A stretch of DNA of 64,000 bases, from assembly GCA_008638375.1 (NCBI GenBank), contig CM018047.1, forward strand, positions 50,972,679-51,036,678, given 5' to 3'. Shown in pieces: positions 44,158 to 54,421 of the stretch. Origin of the DNA: Nyssa sinensis. Its lineage: Eukaryota > Streptophyta > Magnoliopsida > Cornales > Nyssaceae. The notes beneath the pieces are model-generated. The model was given only the letters and a program-made list of their open reading frames with translations. It ran no database searches and was not told the origin of the DNA. The stretch's first letter is position 1. Every line of letters starts with the position of its first letter. Position numbers and translations under genes: made by a program.

Positions 44158-44166
44158 TAATTGCTA
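44158..44166 (-). promoter_or_regulatory. Candidate stop-codon readthrough signal between protease and RT, element C
   Basis: On the minus strand CCC AAA TAG CAA TTA CAG CAC, in the single frame that joins KEKAPK (end of the protease region) to QLQHTRDCADLVLTHS and the reverse transcriptase. TAG CAA TTA matches the UAG-CARYYA rule for type I readthrough. It is the only stop here shared by all three elements. Confidence 0.68.
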
Positions 44167-44757
44167 TTTGGGAGCCTTCTCTTTAAGGGCAATAGCGTGG
44201 CACTCCCGGGAGGTTAGCTAGCATCCTCTAACAGAGTGCATGCTCTGGTTGTGGACGTACTTCAGACACTGATGGAAGGTCGAAGTGACTGCCCCTACCT
44301 GATGTAACCAGGATTTCCCGATTATGACGTTGTAGGAAGACTTCATGTTCAACACCATATACTCCGAGATGGTGGTCTTCTGTCCTTCACCTTCTCCTAT
44401 AGTGGTAGAAAGGTCGACCCTCCCCAAAGGGGTGCTGAGGTTGCCATCAAAAGCTGCCATTACGGTAATGGTGGGCTTGACGTTGTCCTGGTCTATCCCC
44501 ATCTGCTTAAGCGGTTCATAAAACAGTATGTTGACGGAGCTTCCAGTATCAACCAGGACTCTTCTGGTCTCGAAGTTGGCGATTCTGAGGGTGATAACAA
44601 GGGCATCACTGTGAGGGCAGTGTACCCCTGCTAGATCTTGCTCGGTGAATTGGATCTCCGGTGCTGGCTTGAGCCTCTTTTCAACAGTGGAGATCTGTAG
44701 TACGTTTGGAGCGGCTCTGGCCTCCCGAGCGTATCTCTTTCTTGCCTTGTTAGACAT
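44167..44757 (-). pseudogene. Element C aspartic protease region
   Basis: MSNKARKRYAREARAAPNVL, then HCPHSDALVITLRIANFETRRVLVDTGSSVNILF with the DTGSS active site, and YNVIIGKSWLHQVGAVTSTFHQCL. Open from 44757 down to TAG at 44218-44220, which is CAG in element A and TAG in element B. From there 17 sense codons lead to the boundary UAG at 44164-44166. Confidence 0.87.
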
Positions 44758-46527
44758 TCTTGTGACAAGGGAGTCAGCATGGAGGACGTAGATGACGTGA
44801 TTGTTCTGCCTCTGGGGCTCGTTACGTCCCTCCCTCTGCTCCTGCCTCTGTTCGGGCCTCTAGTCGGGCCGCTGCTGAGGCTTGTCTTCTTGGGGGTTTT
44901 GCCTTCCGTCCTGCTTAACGAACTCCCGAAGACGCCCCTTCTTTATGAGCTGCTCTATCTCATATCGGAGGGTCCTGCAAGTGTTAGTTGTATGTCCATG
45001 ATCTTTATGGAAATTACAATACTTACTTTGGTCCCGCAGGCTGGGATCTCCCTTGATTGGTTCCGGCCACCTCAGGTTCTCCCGATCTCGGATCTGTCGG
45101 AGTACCTGGTTCGGTGTGGTATTCAGAGGAGTGAAATTGGTGAACTCCCTCGGTCCGGAGTTGTACACAGCTCTGGGTGTTGTTCTCTTCTCTGGGCTCC
45201 TAGCCCTCTTTTTGTTGGAGTCTCTTCTGTGATCCTCCTTCTTGTGGTCCTCCCGCTTTGGATTGTCCCTCTAGATCTGATCTCTGCCCTTCTGGGACGT
45301 GCGGTTGGCTTCTTCCAGGTTGATGTATTTTCTGGCCCGATCCATTAATGCCGCCATATCGGCAGGAAGGCTTTTCGTCAAGGAATCTCTGAACCCACCT
45401 TGGGCAAGCCAGGCAGTCAGGGCTGCTACAAGGAATTTCGGGCTGCAGTCAGTGATCTCCGTGAGCTCGGTGTTGAAGCGCGCAATGTAGGCTCTGAGGG
45501 ATTCCTCCCTGGTTTGTTTGACGTTTAGCAGGAATTCTGGCCCCCTTCTGAGCCTTCTGCTGGTCATAAACCTGTCCAAGAACTGTCTACCGAGCTCGTA
45601 GAAGCTGTTAACAGAGTTCGGTGGGAGGTTGTGGAACCACTTCAGAGCAGTTCCCTTCAGGCTGGTGATGAACGTTTGGCACATGAAAGCATCAGAGGCT
45701 CCGTGAAGGGCCATCGTATGCTGGTAATGAGAGAGGTGATCTCCTGGATCTCCAGATCCATCGTACAAGGTGAATTTGGGCACCATGAATTTTCTGGGCC
45801 TCTCTTCTGACATGATGGTATGAGTGAATGGGGTGGCTAGCCTTCCGAGCAGCCTGGCCAGTTCGTCTTGTTCTGGAGGGTTCTGAGGTCCTCTCAAGGT
45901 GATTGTCCGGTCTATTGACTCGACAATTTCCTCTACCCTCCGCGGCTCTTTGACTCTGACATCTTGTGAACCCTGCCTGATAGTCTCGGCTTCAGGGTAG
46001 TAGGGTTGATTACGCCCTTCGGACGGAGGAGGATTCCGAACCGGAGGGTTTGGTGCTGCATGAGGAAGCTCCTACGGTGCCGGGTGTGCTCCCGAGGCCC
46101 TTGGAGTTGGGGCTCGAGTAGTGCTCCGGTAATGGATGTCGGGGATGAAGGCGGATGTTCCCCAGCCAGGGACTGTTGATGGCTGGGGATCTTGGCCAGC
46201 GCGAGGAACGCCTGAGGGGTGCCCAGACTGGTTAGTTGGAGCCTGCGCATAAAGTTCTGCGTTCTCTGTAGCAACAGGAGGTTGCGTTCCTGCAACGAAG
46301 TTGACCGGCGGGCTAGAAGAACCCGTCGCTTGGTTCTGCGTAAGTGTTGCCAGTGTTCTAGTGATGGAAAGCAACTGTTCCTGCACCAGTTCATTGTGTC
46401 GTTTTATTGCTTCGATCTCTTGTCGCATAGGATTGGCCGCTGGCCCCCTTGTGCGGGGAGCAGGCGGCTGACGTTGAGCGTTTTGCGAATTCTGAGTATT
46501 CTGTCATGGTCGGAGATTTGGTGCCAT
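44758..46527 (-). pseudogene. Element C gag, nearly intact but with several C-to-T stops
   Basis: Starts MAPNLRP then TGA (CGA in A). MRQEIEAIKRHNELVQEQLLSITRTL is a probable short coiled coil. A proline-rich linker leads to the capsid-like region 45271-45897 (ALHGASDAFMCQTFITSL, KWFHNLPPNSV, FLLNVKQTREESLRAYIARFN). After a TAG near 45273, a basic part and YNSGPREFTNFTPLNTTPNQ, the zinc knuckle KYCNFHKDHGHTTNTC (near 45000) has the C-H-H-C pattern. Another TAG is near 44862. All these stops are CAG or CGA in element A or B. Confidence 0.87.
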
Positions 46528-46586
46528 GGTTTTCCGGTGGGGAAAGAGATGAGTTTTATGAGTAGAGCACTTTGGAGATTAGTCGT

Positions 46587-46607
46587 TTCCCACAGACGGC
46601 GCCAAAC
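46587..46607 (-). other. Element C primer binding site
   Basis: GTTTGGCGCCGTCTGTGGGA on the minus strand, identical to element A. Confidence 0.77.
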
Positions 46608-47244
46608 TGATGCTGCACTTTTCGGCTCGCAATAAGTATGGACTCCGTGACCTGTAGAACACTCAGAAAGATGATTAGAGGACCACCGGGTTGGCTCCGG
46701 CGGTAGCCGCTCCGATGCTTAAGTAAGTAAAAGAATTGAAAAGACTGTATTGAAAGTCAAAGAATTAGCATAAAAAATAAGGCGTACCTTTAGGGTTTAA
46801 TTTATAAGCCGTGGCTTTCCTAAGTTGATTAGGATTCGAAGCCATGAATATAGGGATTTGATCACCGGAAATTGCAGTTACCTTGCATAGAGATAACCAT
46901 AGATGCCCTGAATATAGGGATTTGATTACCGGAGATTGCAGCTACCTTGCATAGAGATAACCATAGATGGTAGTTTCCTTGTTGAAGACTGCTTCCTTGT
47001 TGAAGACCGCTTCCTTATTCCCTGCTCGGCATCCGCTAAGGTAGTGACGAGTTCTGAAGTGTTGGTCTGGACCCTGTGATCTGTTCTGGATATATATATG
47101 TTCGGCCACTTCTGACCTTATATGATGATCTGGATGCTTGAGTTTTTCATCATTGGCTGAATGAGAATCATGTTGGCTGAGCATAGGTCGGACTGTGGTT
47201 ACACGTGTCAAGTGTTGATTGGCCTGTTCTTTTATGGTATATCA
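46608..47244 (-). repeat. Element C 5' LTR, 637 bp
   Basis: Same length and same internal duplications as the left LTR; the right flank TTACG (47245-47249) is the second target copy. Confidence 0.95.
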
Positions 47245-48803
47245 TTACGTAAATTTTGTCAGCTTATAAACATAAATCTTGAAATTAATTGTGTAATTGA
47301 CTCTAAATAATTGAGTTAAGACTTTTTTTTCAAATATTTTGGTAACATGACAAAACCTTATCCATTTTTTTCTAGACTTGTTTTCTCATGGATAAATAGT
47401 ATTTCAAATGACATAAATCTATTAATTATAGGGTTTTTGGGCTCGTGATTGTCGGAACAAATTTTATATATGTGATCCTATTCTTAAAAATCACATATCA
47501 GGTAAAATAATCGTTTTTATTGTAGCTCAAATTGAAAATTGCTTGACTCATCGCCAAAATTTTACAAACTAGATTAATTTGAGTACTCGTTACTGGGGAT
47601 GACAATTTAACCTATTTCACTGGGAACTCACTAACCCCGTTCCTAATGGAGCGGATTTGGGAAAAAATATTTTCAATCTTTTAAGGTTTGGGACGGGTTT
47701 GGAAAAAATACACTCTACCCTTTCCCGATTATATAAAATAAAATAATAATAAATTTTTATACTACATAACTAATATTTATAATGATATTTTTTAAACCAT
47801 TTATTAAAAGTTATACAAATTTGATAAAATTATATATTTGAAAAAAATAATAATGTCATTTTAATTTTTTATTAACATGTATATTTTTTATTGTAACATA
47901 TGTATTATTTTATTTGAAACGTATTAATTACAATTAATTTAATAAAATAAATAAATAAAAATTTAAAAATAAATAAGAATTCTAATGGTACTCCGACCCA
48001 ACCTCTCATAGAGTTTAAACAAATTTAGAAAGAAAAAAAAAGTCACAAAACAGAATTGAGGTAGGGTCTCCCACTCCATTGCATTCCTCCTTGAAAATAG
48101 ATGCACTAATAACTGAACATCAAGATTAGACATTTTACAGGGCTACAGTTTTCTTTGCCTTTATAGTTTTAACTTCTTTTTTTCGATTCTTTTTTTTTTA
48201 TTTTCGATATCTTGAAAGTTCTTAAAGATATTTCTCTATGATGGATGGTAAAAAGAAATTAACACCAGTGTTTTCCCAATTGACTGTTTGTAATTCCCTT
48301 CACAGTAAAGTCGGTTAAACATTGAGAGCCAATATGCTTGAACAAAAAACCCACCCAAACCAAACCAATGCCACCCCACCTCCCCTCTAAAAGAAAAAAG
48401 AAGAGAAATTTACAATTACCTCATTCGAGTTATTTGATAATTGTAAAGATCTATTTTGTATTTTCTAAAATTATATTAATTATTCTTTTATTGTATTGAT
48501 AATAAATAAATTTTTAATTTATCATTGACAATATTAGAGTTTCAATCAACACAAATTATATGACTAAAATACTCTTATATATTACACTGATCATTCTTAT
48601 CATTTGAGAAATCAAACGGGAGGTTATGTAATTATCATATAATACAAAAGAAGTTAGTGTAATGATCTGTAAGAGTAAAACAATGAATTTATAATTTTCA
48701 TTAATGTCCATCTCATAACAATTTTGACAAAAAAAAAATTTGTATAATATTAGAGATCACAGAAAAAGTCCTTCCAATTGTCAAATATTACTGGGAGTAG
48801 GCC

Positions 48804-49680
48804 TGACAAAATGGACGAGTTAGACGGGTTAAATAATCACAATAATTATTTTACTTTCGATCTCTTAAAAATCTAACAAAACACCATTGTTAAAAGAAAA
48901 TCAAAAATACAATTAAAAAATTAACTGGAAGGATCAATTTCAGTTTAAAATTCAAGTAAACCGAACCAATCTGAGAATCGAACCCTCACTATTTTTTTTA
49001 AAAAAAATTAATATGTATATATATGTGAGTGCTATATATATTATACTGTATATATATACACAGGCATATATATATAGTATACTATATGTATTATGTATAT
49101 ATATATGTGTGTGTGTGTGTGTATACATACTATATTATAGATATGTATATATATTGTATTATGTATGTGTATATATATATGTACTGTATTACAGTATTAT
49201 GTATATATGTATTATATATATTATACTATATATATGTGCATTGTATACATATATATGCTATATATATTTAGATAGATATATATATATATATATGTCATGT
49301 ATAATTATATGAAATCATTCATTTATATTTTTAAATAGTTAAGAGTTTATCAATTTTTAGAATGAGAAAGTGAATTTTAAGTTTTACAATTACCAAATTG
49401 CTTATGAAATACCCTTTAGTTGTCATGACTATATATTGTATCTGTTTTACTATTTTGTATTTCTCAAATATATATATATATATATATATATTCTTATACT
49501 ATTTTGTTATTTTTCATTCTCAATTAGTCAAACACCTATATTTAATCCGTAGTGATCCGTTAAATTGACGGGTTTCTTATTATCCAACCCATTTATGACC
49601 CGCTAACTAAATGAGTAAACCATATTCATTCATTAGTGAGTGGATTAAGATAGATTAACGGGTTTAAATAATATTTGTCA
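48804..49680. mobile_element. Possible non-autonomous DNA element with inverted ends
   Basis: The left end TGACAAAATGGACGAGTT...GACGGGTTAAAT and the right end, read inverted, TGACAAATATTATTTAAACCCGTTAA share TGACAAA exactly and a CGGGTT/AACCCG theme. It encloses the large TA-rich microsatellite. I could not identify a target duplication, and the superfamily is unclear. Confidence 0.3.
49013..49300. repeat. Long TA/TG/GTAT microsatellite
   Basis: Nearly 290 bp of TATATA, GTGTGT and ATGTAT blocks. It creates an open frame rich in Y and I that is not a gene. Confidence 0.85.
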
Positions 49681-49960
49681 CCTCTAACTGAGAGTTTAGT
49701 ATAATTGTCTCCAACAAATAAAAAAAAAAGGGACCCAAAACTTGTGAAATGGGCCAGGTTATTAGGCCACGGATTCGCACCTACAGTACCATCAGCCCAA
49801 CCCAAAACGACAGGTGTTCAAATTTCAATACAGCATTGGCGGCATACAGTCCACCTCACAAAACACCCACCCGGAGGATCTTTCAAACCACGTGGCAGAA
49901 CAATAGCCTCTCTCTCCCTCTAAGACAAATCAGAATGGAAATCCAAATCCAGAACATTAA

Positions 49961-50028
49961 CCAATCAGATGTTGCTGATATGTACATATCCTAATCCACA
50001 ATATCTTCCCAAATCCATGTATAAAATA
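49961..50028 (+). promoter_or_regulatory. LHCB2 core promoter
   Basis: CCAAT box in ACCAATCAGATG (49961-49965), a GATA core soon after (near 49977), AATATCTT (about 50000) and a TATA box TATAAAATA at 50020-50028, 90 bp before the start codon. CCAAT and GATA-type elements close to the TATA box are typical of light-regulated Lhcb promoters; the light response itself is inferred. Confidence 0.6.
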
Positions 50029-50117
50029 ACCTCACTCTACCTCTCCTCCCAATCACTTCCTTTAGCTTCTTCACATCCTCTAGAGAAACATCAGCAACAA
50101 AGAATCATCGCAAAATC

Positions 50118-51888
50118 ATGGCAACCTCCACAATCCAACGGTCAGCATTCGCCGGCCAGACTGCTTTGAAGCCGCAGAATGAGCTTGTCCGGAAGGTTGG
50201 CAGCTTCGGCGGCGGCCGTGTCACCATGCGCCGCACCGTGAAAAGTGCTCCACAAAGCATATGGTAAATACTATGTCTATTATGTAGTTTCTTATTGTAA
50301 TATCTTCAAGTATTGATAAAAATATCAACCAATCCGATAGTCTCGTCACTCATTCTTTCTCAACTGGAAGTCATGAGTTTCACTGCTATATTATATTAAT
50401 TAGGGACCGTCCCATCCAGTCCCGTTCCGTCCTTAATGAGACTGATATGAGATGCTCATAAATGGGGTTAGGACGGAGTGAGAGTGTAGCTTTTAAAATT
50501 TCGTCCGGTTCAGGAGTTTCGAGTATAGTCACTCTCGTCTTGTTTATATATTAAATTTTTTTATTTATTTTTATATACACTATATCTATGATATTATATA
50601 AAATTAGTTTTAAGGTTTTCATATTACACTCATATATTTTTTTTCTAGTTATTTTAGCAAAAAATAATAATTTATTTATCAAAATAAAAATTTTAACTTC
50701 CTTAAAAAAATATATATCAAAGTTTGGGACGAGACAAGGTTGAGTAGGAATATAAATAGAGTCACGATTGCAGTTGGGATAAACCTCTAAATGGGGTGGG
50801 ACGAGAAATTTAAACAGGTCGGGTCGGGATTAGGGAAGGGCAAACTTGTCCCATTGTTATTCCTAATCTTAATATATATATATATATATATTGTATTATA
50901 TATCGTAAAAAATAATAATAATAACAACAACAATATGAGTTAAGATGGTTTATATCTAATTTCTCTAGAATTTTAGTGGGCGAAATTCTTGTATATTGAA
51001 AAAAAAAAATTGTAATTACTCACACCATGTAGTTTTTACAATGATTTTAGTATTTATAAGTTTTACTAAAACTCGCCGTGAATGATGAAATCAAAATTAA
51101 AATTAATTTAAGTGTCAGCAACACATAAAATAAAAATTTATGGAATAACCTCTAATTTTTTAAGTTTTATTGTGGCTAAGCTTTATACCTCTAGCTAAAA
51201 ATGTTGACCAATGCCAACTTTTTGCTAATAAAACAGGTATGGACCAGACCGCCCGAAGTACTTGGGCCCATTCTCTGAGCAAACTCCATCATACTTGACT
51301 GGTGAATTCCCCGGTGACTACGGATGGGACACTGCTGGGTTGTCAGCAGACCCGGAGACATTCGCCAAGAACCGTGAACTTGAAGTGATCCACTGCAGAT
51401 GGGCCATGCTCGGTGCACTGGGCTGTGTCTTCCCCGAAATCCTTGCAAAGAATGGAGTCAAGTTTGGTGAGGCAGTTTGGTTCAAGGCCGGAGCGCAAAT
51501 CTTCTCCGAAGGTGGCCTCGATTATCTTGGCAACCCCAACCTAATCCACGCCCAGAGCATCCTCGCAATCTGGGCCTGCCAAGTAGTGTTGATGGGCTTC
51601 GTCGAAGGGTATCGGATTGGCGGAGGCCCATTGGGTGAAGGACTTGACAAAATATACCCAGGAGGGGCCTTTGACCCACTGGGACTGGCTGATGATCCAG
51701 AGGCATTTGCAGAATTGAAGGTGAAGGAGATAAAGAATGGAAGATTGGCTATGTTTTCGATGTTTGGATTCTTCGTGCAGGCCATTGTGACCGGAAAGGG
51801 CCCAATTGAGAACCTGTACGACCATGTTGCAGATCCTGTGGCCAACAATGCATGGGCCTATGCCACCAACTTTGTACCAGGAAAATGA
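50118..51888 (+). CDS. LHCB2: Chlorophyll a/b-binding protein of LHCII, type II (LHCB2)
   Basis: Exons 50118-50263 and 51237-51888 (GT-AG, splitting the Trp-49 codon) encode 265 residues, the usual length. The protein binds chlorophyll a/b and xanthophylls in the trimeric antenna of photosystem II in the thylakoid membrane. Residues 1-37 are a chloroplast transit peptide ([19 protein letters not shown]). RRTVKS (38-43) holds the threonine phosphorylated during state transitions and marks the LHCB2 type. [14 protein letters not shown] and [17 protein letters not shown] follow. The [16 protein letters not shown] segment is the first pigment helix, with its glutamate, histidine and arginine; the residue after the histidine is cysteine where serine is common. 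[15 protein letters not shown] and the third helix [20 protein letters not shown] follow. A single intron at this place is typical of type II Cab genes. The gene looks fully functional. Confidence 0.97.
50264..51236 (+). other. LHCB2 intron, 973 bp, with repeat-like insert
   Basis: AT-rich. Between about 50400 and 50870 are CCGTCCC/GGGACGG-rich words (ATTAGGGACCGTCCC at the left, GGGAAGGGCAAACTTGTCCC...CCTAAT at the right) resembling 47590-47710. This suggests an inserted degraded repeat, making the intron unusually long for this gene type. Confidence 0.45.
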
Positions 51889-53840
51889 AAATGAGCTAAA
51901 GCTATGGGCCTCTTTGAGCTGCTTGATGTCAATGGGCTTCTCTGCTTGTAGAATTGATCACTACTGATGTAATATTTAGTAGCAGAAAGTGCTTATGTTG
52001 GAAGTATGTTTTCAATGAATGTCCAACTCCTTTTTCACTTTTTATCTTAATATTTCCCTCCATTCTCAGCAAGCAAACAATTTTAAGCAGCTCGATATCT
52101 TCTTGCTAGAGTAGTGCTATGCACTTCAGGAATTATGCAATCTATAATCATTTGTTGGGCATGAATATATATCAACTGGCCAATACATACAATCACATCA
52201 GCTGTAACTGTGCATGGTATAGCTTCGTCTTGCAATAGTCAGGACAACATAGCTATCACATTTGTCCTAATGGAAGTCATTTCCTGCCAGAGAATCAGCC
52301 TTGCAGTTGTCATGTCAACATCTTGAATCCACATAATTTGGCAGTTAAGACCCTTTCATTTGAATTCTTTTCAAAGAGGGTGCAACCCTCAATTAGTGGT
52401 TCTGTTTGTTACAGCAGAAATTATTTCCTTGATTTTCCATTGGAAATTATCTGCATAGTTATAAAAACATATATATATATATATATATGCAGCAATGGCT
52501 TAAGAAAGTGAGATTAAGCATTTGCTTGTCTTCAAGCTTAAGACATGCACATATGTATCTATTCAAATCCATATATACTTTTTCTTCTTCTTTCTTACCA
52601 ATACCAAACATGAAAATAATAAATTTCTTTCTATTTTTCTTCTAATATTCAAAATAAAATGAGGATAACCACTCTCTTTTCTTCTCTCACCGAAACTTTA
52701 AAGGGGATGGTATCTACAAACATTGACTTGAAGAACTCTTTGAATTCTGAGTTTTGATTATTTATTTGTTTGTTTAATGGAAATTATAACTACTGCTGCA
52801 CATGTTCACACCACATCAGTCCACGTATGACAACGTTTATTTAGTAGAAAAGGGTGGCTTGTTGTGATAAATGAAAAAAAGGTGATTTATGTGCACTTCT
52901 CGTCATTGTAGACATATATGCTTTGAATCTATTATCTATCATTAATTTAAAACAATTAATAATTTTAAAAAAATATATAAAACATAAAAGACTTTAATTG
53001 TGCTTCTCTTCGTAAAAAATATCACAAATTATGATTTTTAAAAAAAAAAAATGCTTTATTTCTCAAATATCTATCACAAATCTTACATCTCAAATAATGT
53101 GATACAATATTATCACCACTAATCATATTACTGTCACACCATTTGAAATATAAATTTAAAATAAAATTTTGGGATTACTGCAATTTCATATCCCTTGAAG
53201 TAGAGGCTATTGTGATTTATTGGTTTCCCATTGACAAAACCTTGTTAGTCATATATTGAACTTCAAAAGTTATTCAAAATGGAAGAAAGCAATTACAAAT
53301 CCTATTAAACCCCCCTAGAGGTGCAGTGTAAAGAGTTCAAGTTTGGCAGGTTTCCATCTCTTTTTTACTGCACAAAAGGTAGAATCAAACTCCAAAATAT
53401 TCCTTCTAATACTTGTCTTTTCTGTGCATCCTCACCTCTCCTACCTAAACTTCATTGAAAGGTAATATGAAAGTGTAAGTTGAAAACAGATTTAAAGAAA
53501 TAATATCCCTCTAATACCAACCAAAAGAGCTGTCATCTTCTACATAGCCTATAAGGACTTTTAAGGACAAACCGACATAGCATCACCTAACCTTTTATTC
53601 CCTTAAACACACCCTTCCAAATGCTACTCAACACCTCCATTTGGACTTTTTTCCTCACCCTTTTCCTCCCTTAAAAAGTCCTTTTGCCTTCTCATACACC
53701 AACCCAGCCTACCTTACAATAGCATTACATCTTTTCCTCTTGGACTTTGTTCCACAGTTGCCGATTCTCCTCTGTTATGTCATCACGAATCAATCAGAAA
53801 GGCTCAAAAACCATATATTAATGGCAGGAAATTAAAGATT
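51889..53840. other. Intergenic DNA between LHCB2 and the next gene
   Basis: Holds the LHCB2 3' untranslated region (to about 52020). I see no convincing coding frame in the rest. A TA run is at about 52470-52490. Confidence 0.6.
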
Positions 53841-53847
53841 TTTCTCC

Positions 53848-53855
53848 TATATATG
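53848..53855 (+). promoter_or_regulatory. TATA box of the 125-residue gene
   Basis: TATATATG about 80 bp before the start codon at 53927. Confidence 0.5.
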
Positions 53856-53926
53856 CACATACAGCCCTCCAAAATTCCCAAAGCCCATTGCCACAATACC
53901 CACAAATTGCAGCTTTCAATTTCCAA

Positions 53927-54304
53927 ATGGGCAAGGAAAATAGTGATCCCACAGTGGTTGGTTCCTCCATTGCTCTTCTTCAAGAAAGATTCAGACAATT
54001 GCAAAGAGAGAGGGAGAAGAGGAAGGAGAGAGAGCTTCTAAAACTGTTCTCTGAGTCCAAACGGTCCACTCCAACCATGCGTTTTGAACCAGCCAAGAAG
54101 TCCCTCCGGGACGAAATGATCTTTCTACCTAGACCAACTCTTCATGATTCACTCTCCCTGGGACTCGACTCACAGAGCAAGCATGCTGATTTTAGAGACA
54201 TCAAGACCCCATCTTTAACAAACTTATGGTCCACTGATGCAGCAGTTATGAGCACATCACAAATTTTTGAAAATTCCGAAGTGGATACTTCTCTTCATCT
54301 GTAG
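53927..54304 (+). CDS. Small intronless plant protein of unknown function, 125 residues
   Basis: Starts MGKENSDPTVVGSSIALLQ. Residues about 15-45 are a strongly charged helix (ERFRQLQREREKRKERELLKLF) able to form a coiled coil, followed by SESKRSTPTMRFEP, SLRDEMIFLPRPTLHDSLSLG and a serine/threonine-rich tail with IKTPSLTNLWST. No signal peptide or membrane segment is seen. The start is supported by the TATA box at 53848 and by the sharp beginning of coding-like composition. The style is that of a conserved plant nuclear or cytosolic small protein, but I cannot name it. Its stop codon lies only 118 bp from the stop codon of the convergent gene on the other strand. Confidence 0.72.
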   Translation: MGKENSDPTVVGSSIALLQERFRQLQREREKRKERELLKLFSESKRSTPTMRFEPAKKSLRDEMIFLPRPTLHDSLSLGLDSQSKHADFRDIKTPSLTNLWSTDAAVMSTSQIFENSEVDTSLHL

Positions 54305-54421
54305 ACAACTCTTATACTTCCATCTGTAAAATTCTTAATTTTCCACTTTTTTAGTTTTCTATTATGTTTTCGTTTTTCCCTTTTCAGTGTAGTTGTACGA
54401 AGGGAGAGAGAAATAATGTAA

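Larger units (their letters stand above)
35241..47244 (-). mobile_element. Element C: Tat/Ogre-type LTR retrotransposon, youngest and best preserved
   Basis: LTRs of 637 bp each at 35241-35877 and 46608-47244, both TGATGCTGCAC...TATATCA. Flanks TTATG (35236-35240) and TTACG (47245-47249) are a target duplication with one transition. About 16 differences between LTRs (by eye, 2.5 percent), 14 of them transitions. On the minus strand: primer site, gag, protease, boundary UAG, reverse transcriptase, two RNase H domains, integrase, minisatellite; on the plus strand: intact aORF1 and aORF2. Long open frames remain (513 codons of RT-RNase H, 364 of integrase). The stops I aligned are C-to-T changes in CG or CAG, plus the shared boundary UAG. 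Confidence 0.96.
47250..49960. other. AT-rich intergenic DNA with repeat remnants, no gene seen
   Basis: No coding frame stands out. At about 47590-47710 a GGGATGACAATTTAACC...GGGACGGG stretch resembles the GGGACGG-rich repeats in the LHCB2 intron. 48804-49680 is bounded by inverted TGACAAA ends and may be a short non-autonomous element. 49013-49300 is a TA/TG microsatellite. A second TA run is at about 49468-49490. Confidence 0.55.

Noticed and set aside
44779..45348. 189-codon leucine-rich plus-strand frame (also 8251-8634, 43180-43602)
   Set aside because: Exact antisense of gag, protease or RT; the hydrophobic look comes from reading the complement of charged codons.
49013..49312. 99-codon frame rich in Y and I
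   Set aside because: TA/TG microsatellite.
51482..51848. Minus-strand frames inside LHCB2 exon 2
   Set aside because: Antisense shadows of the highly biased LHCB2 codons.
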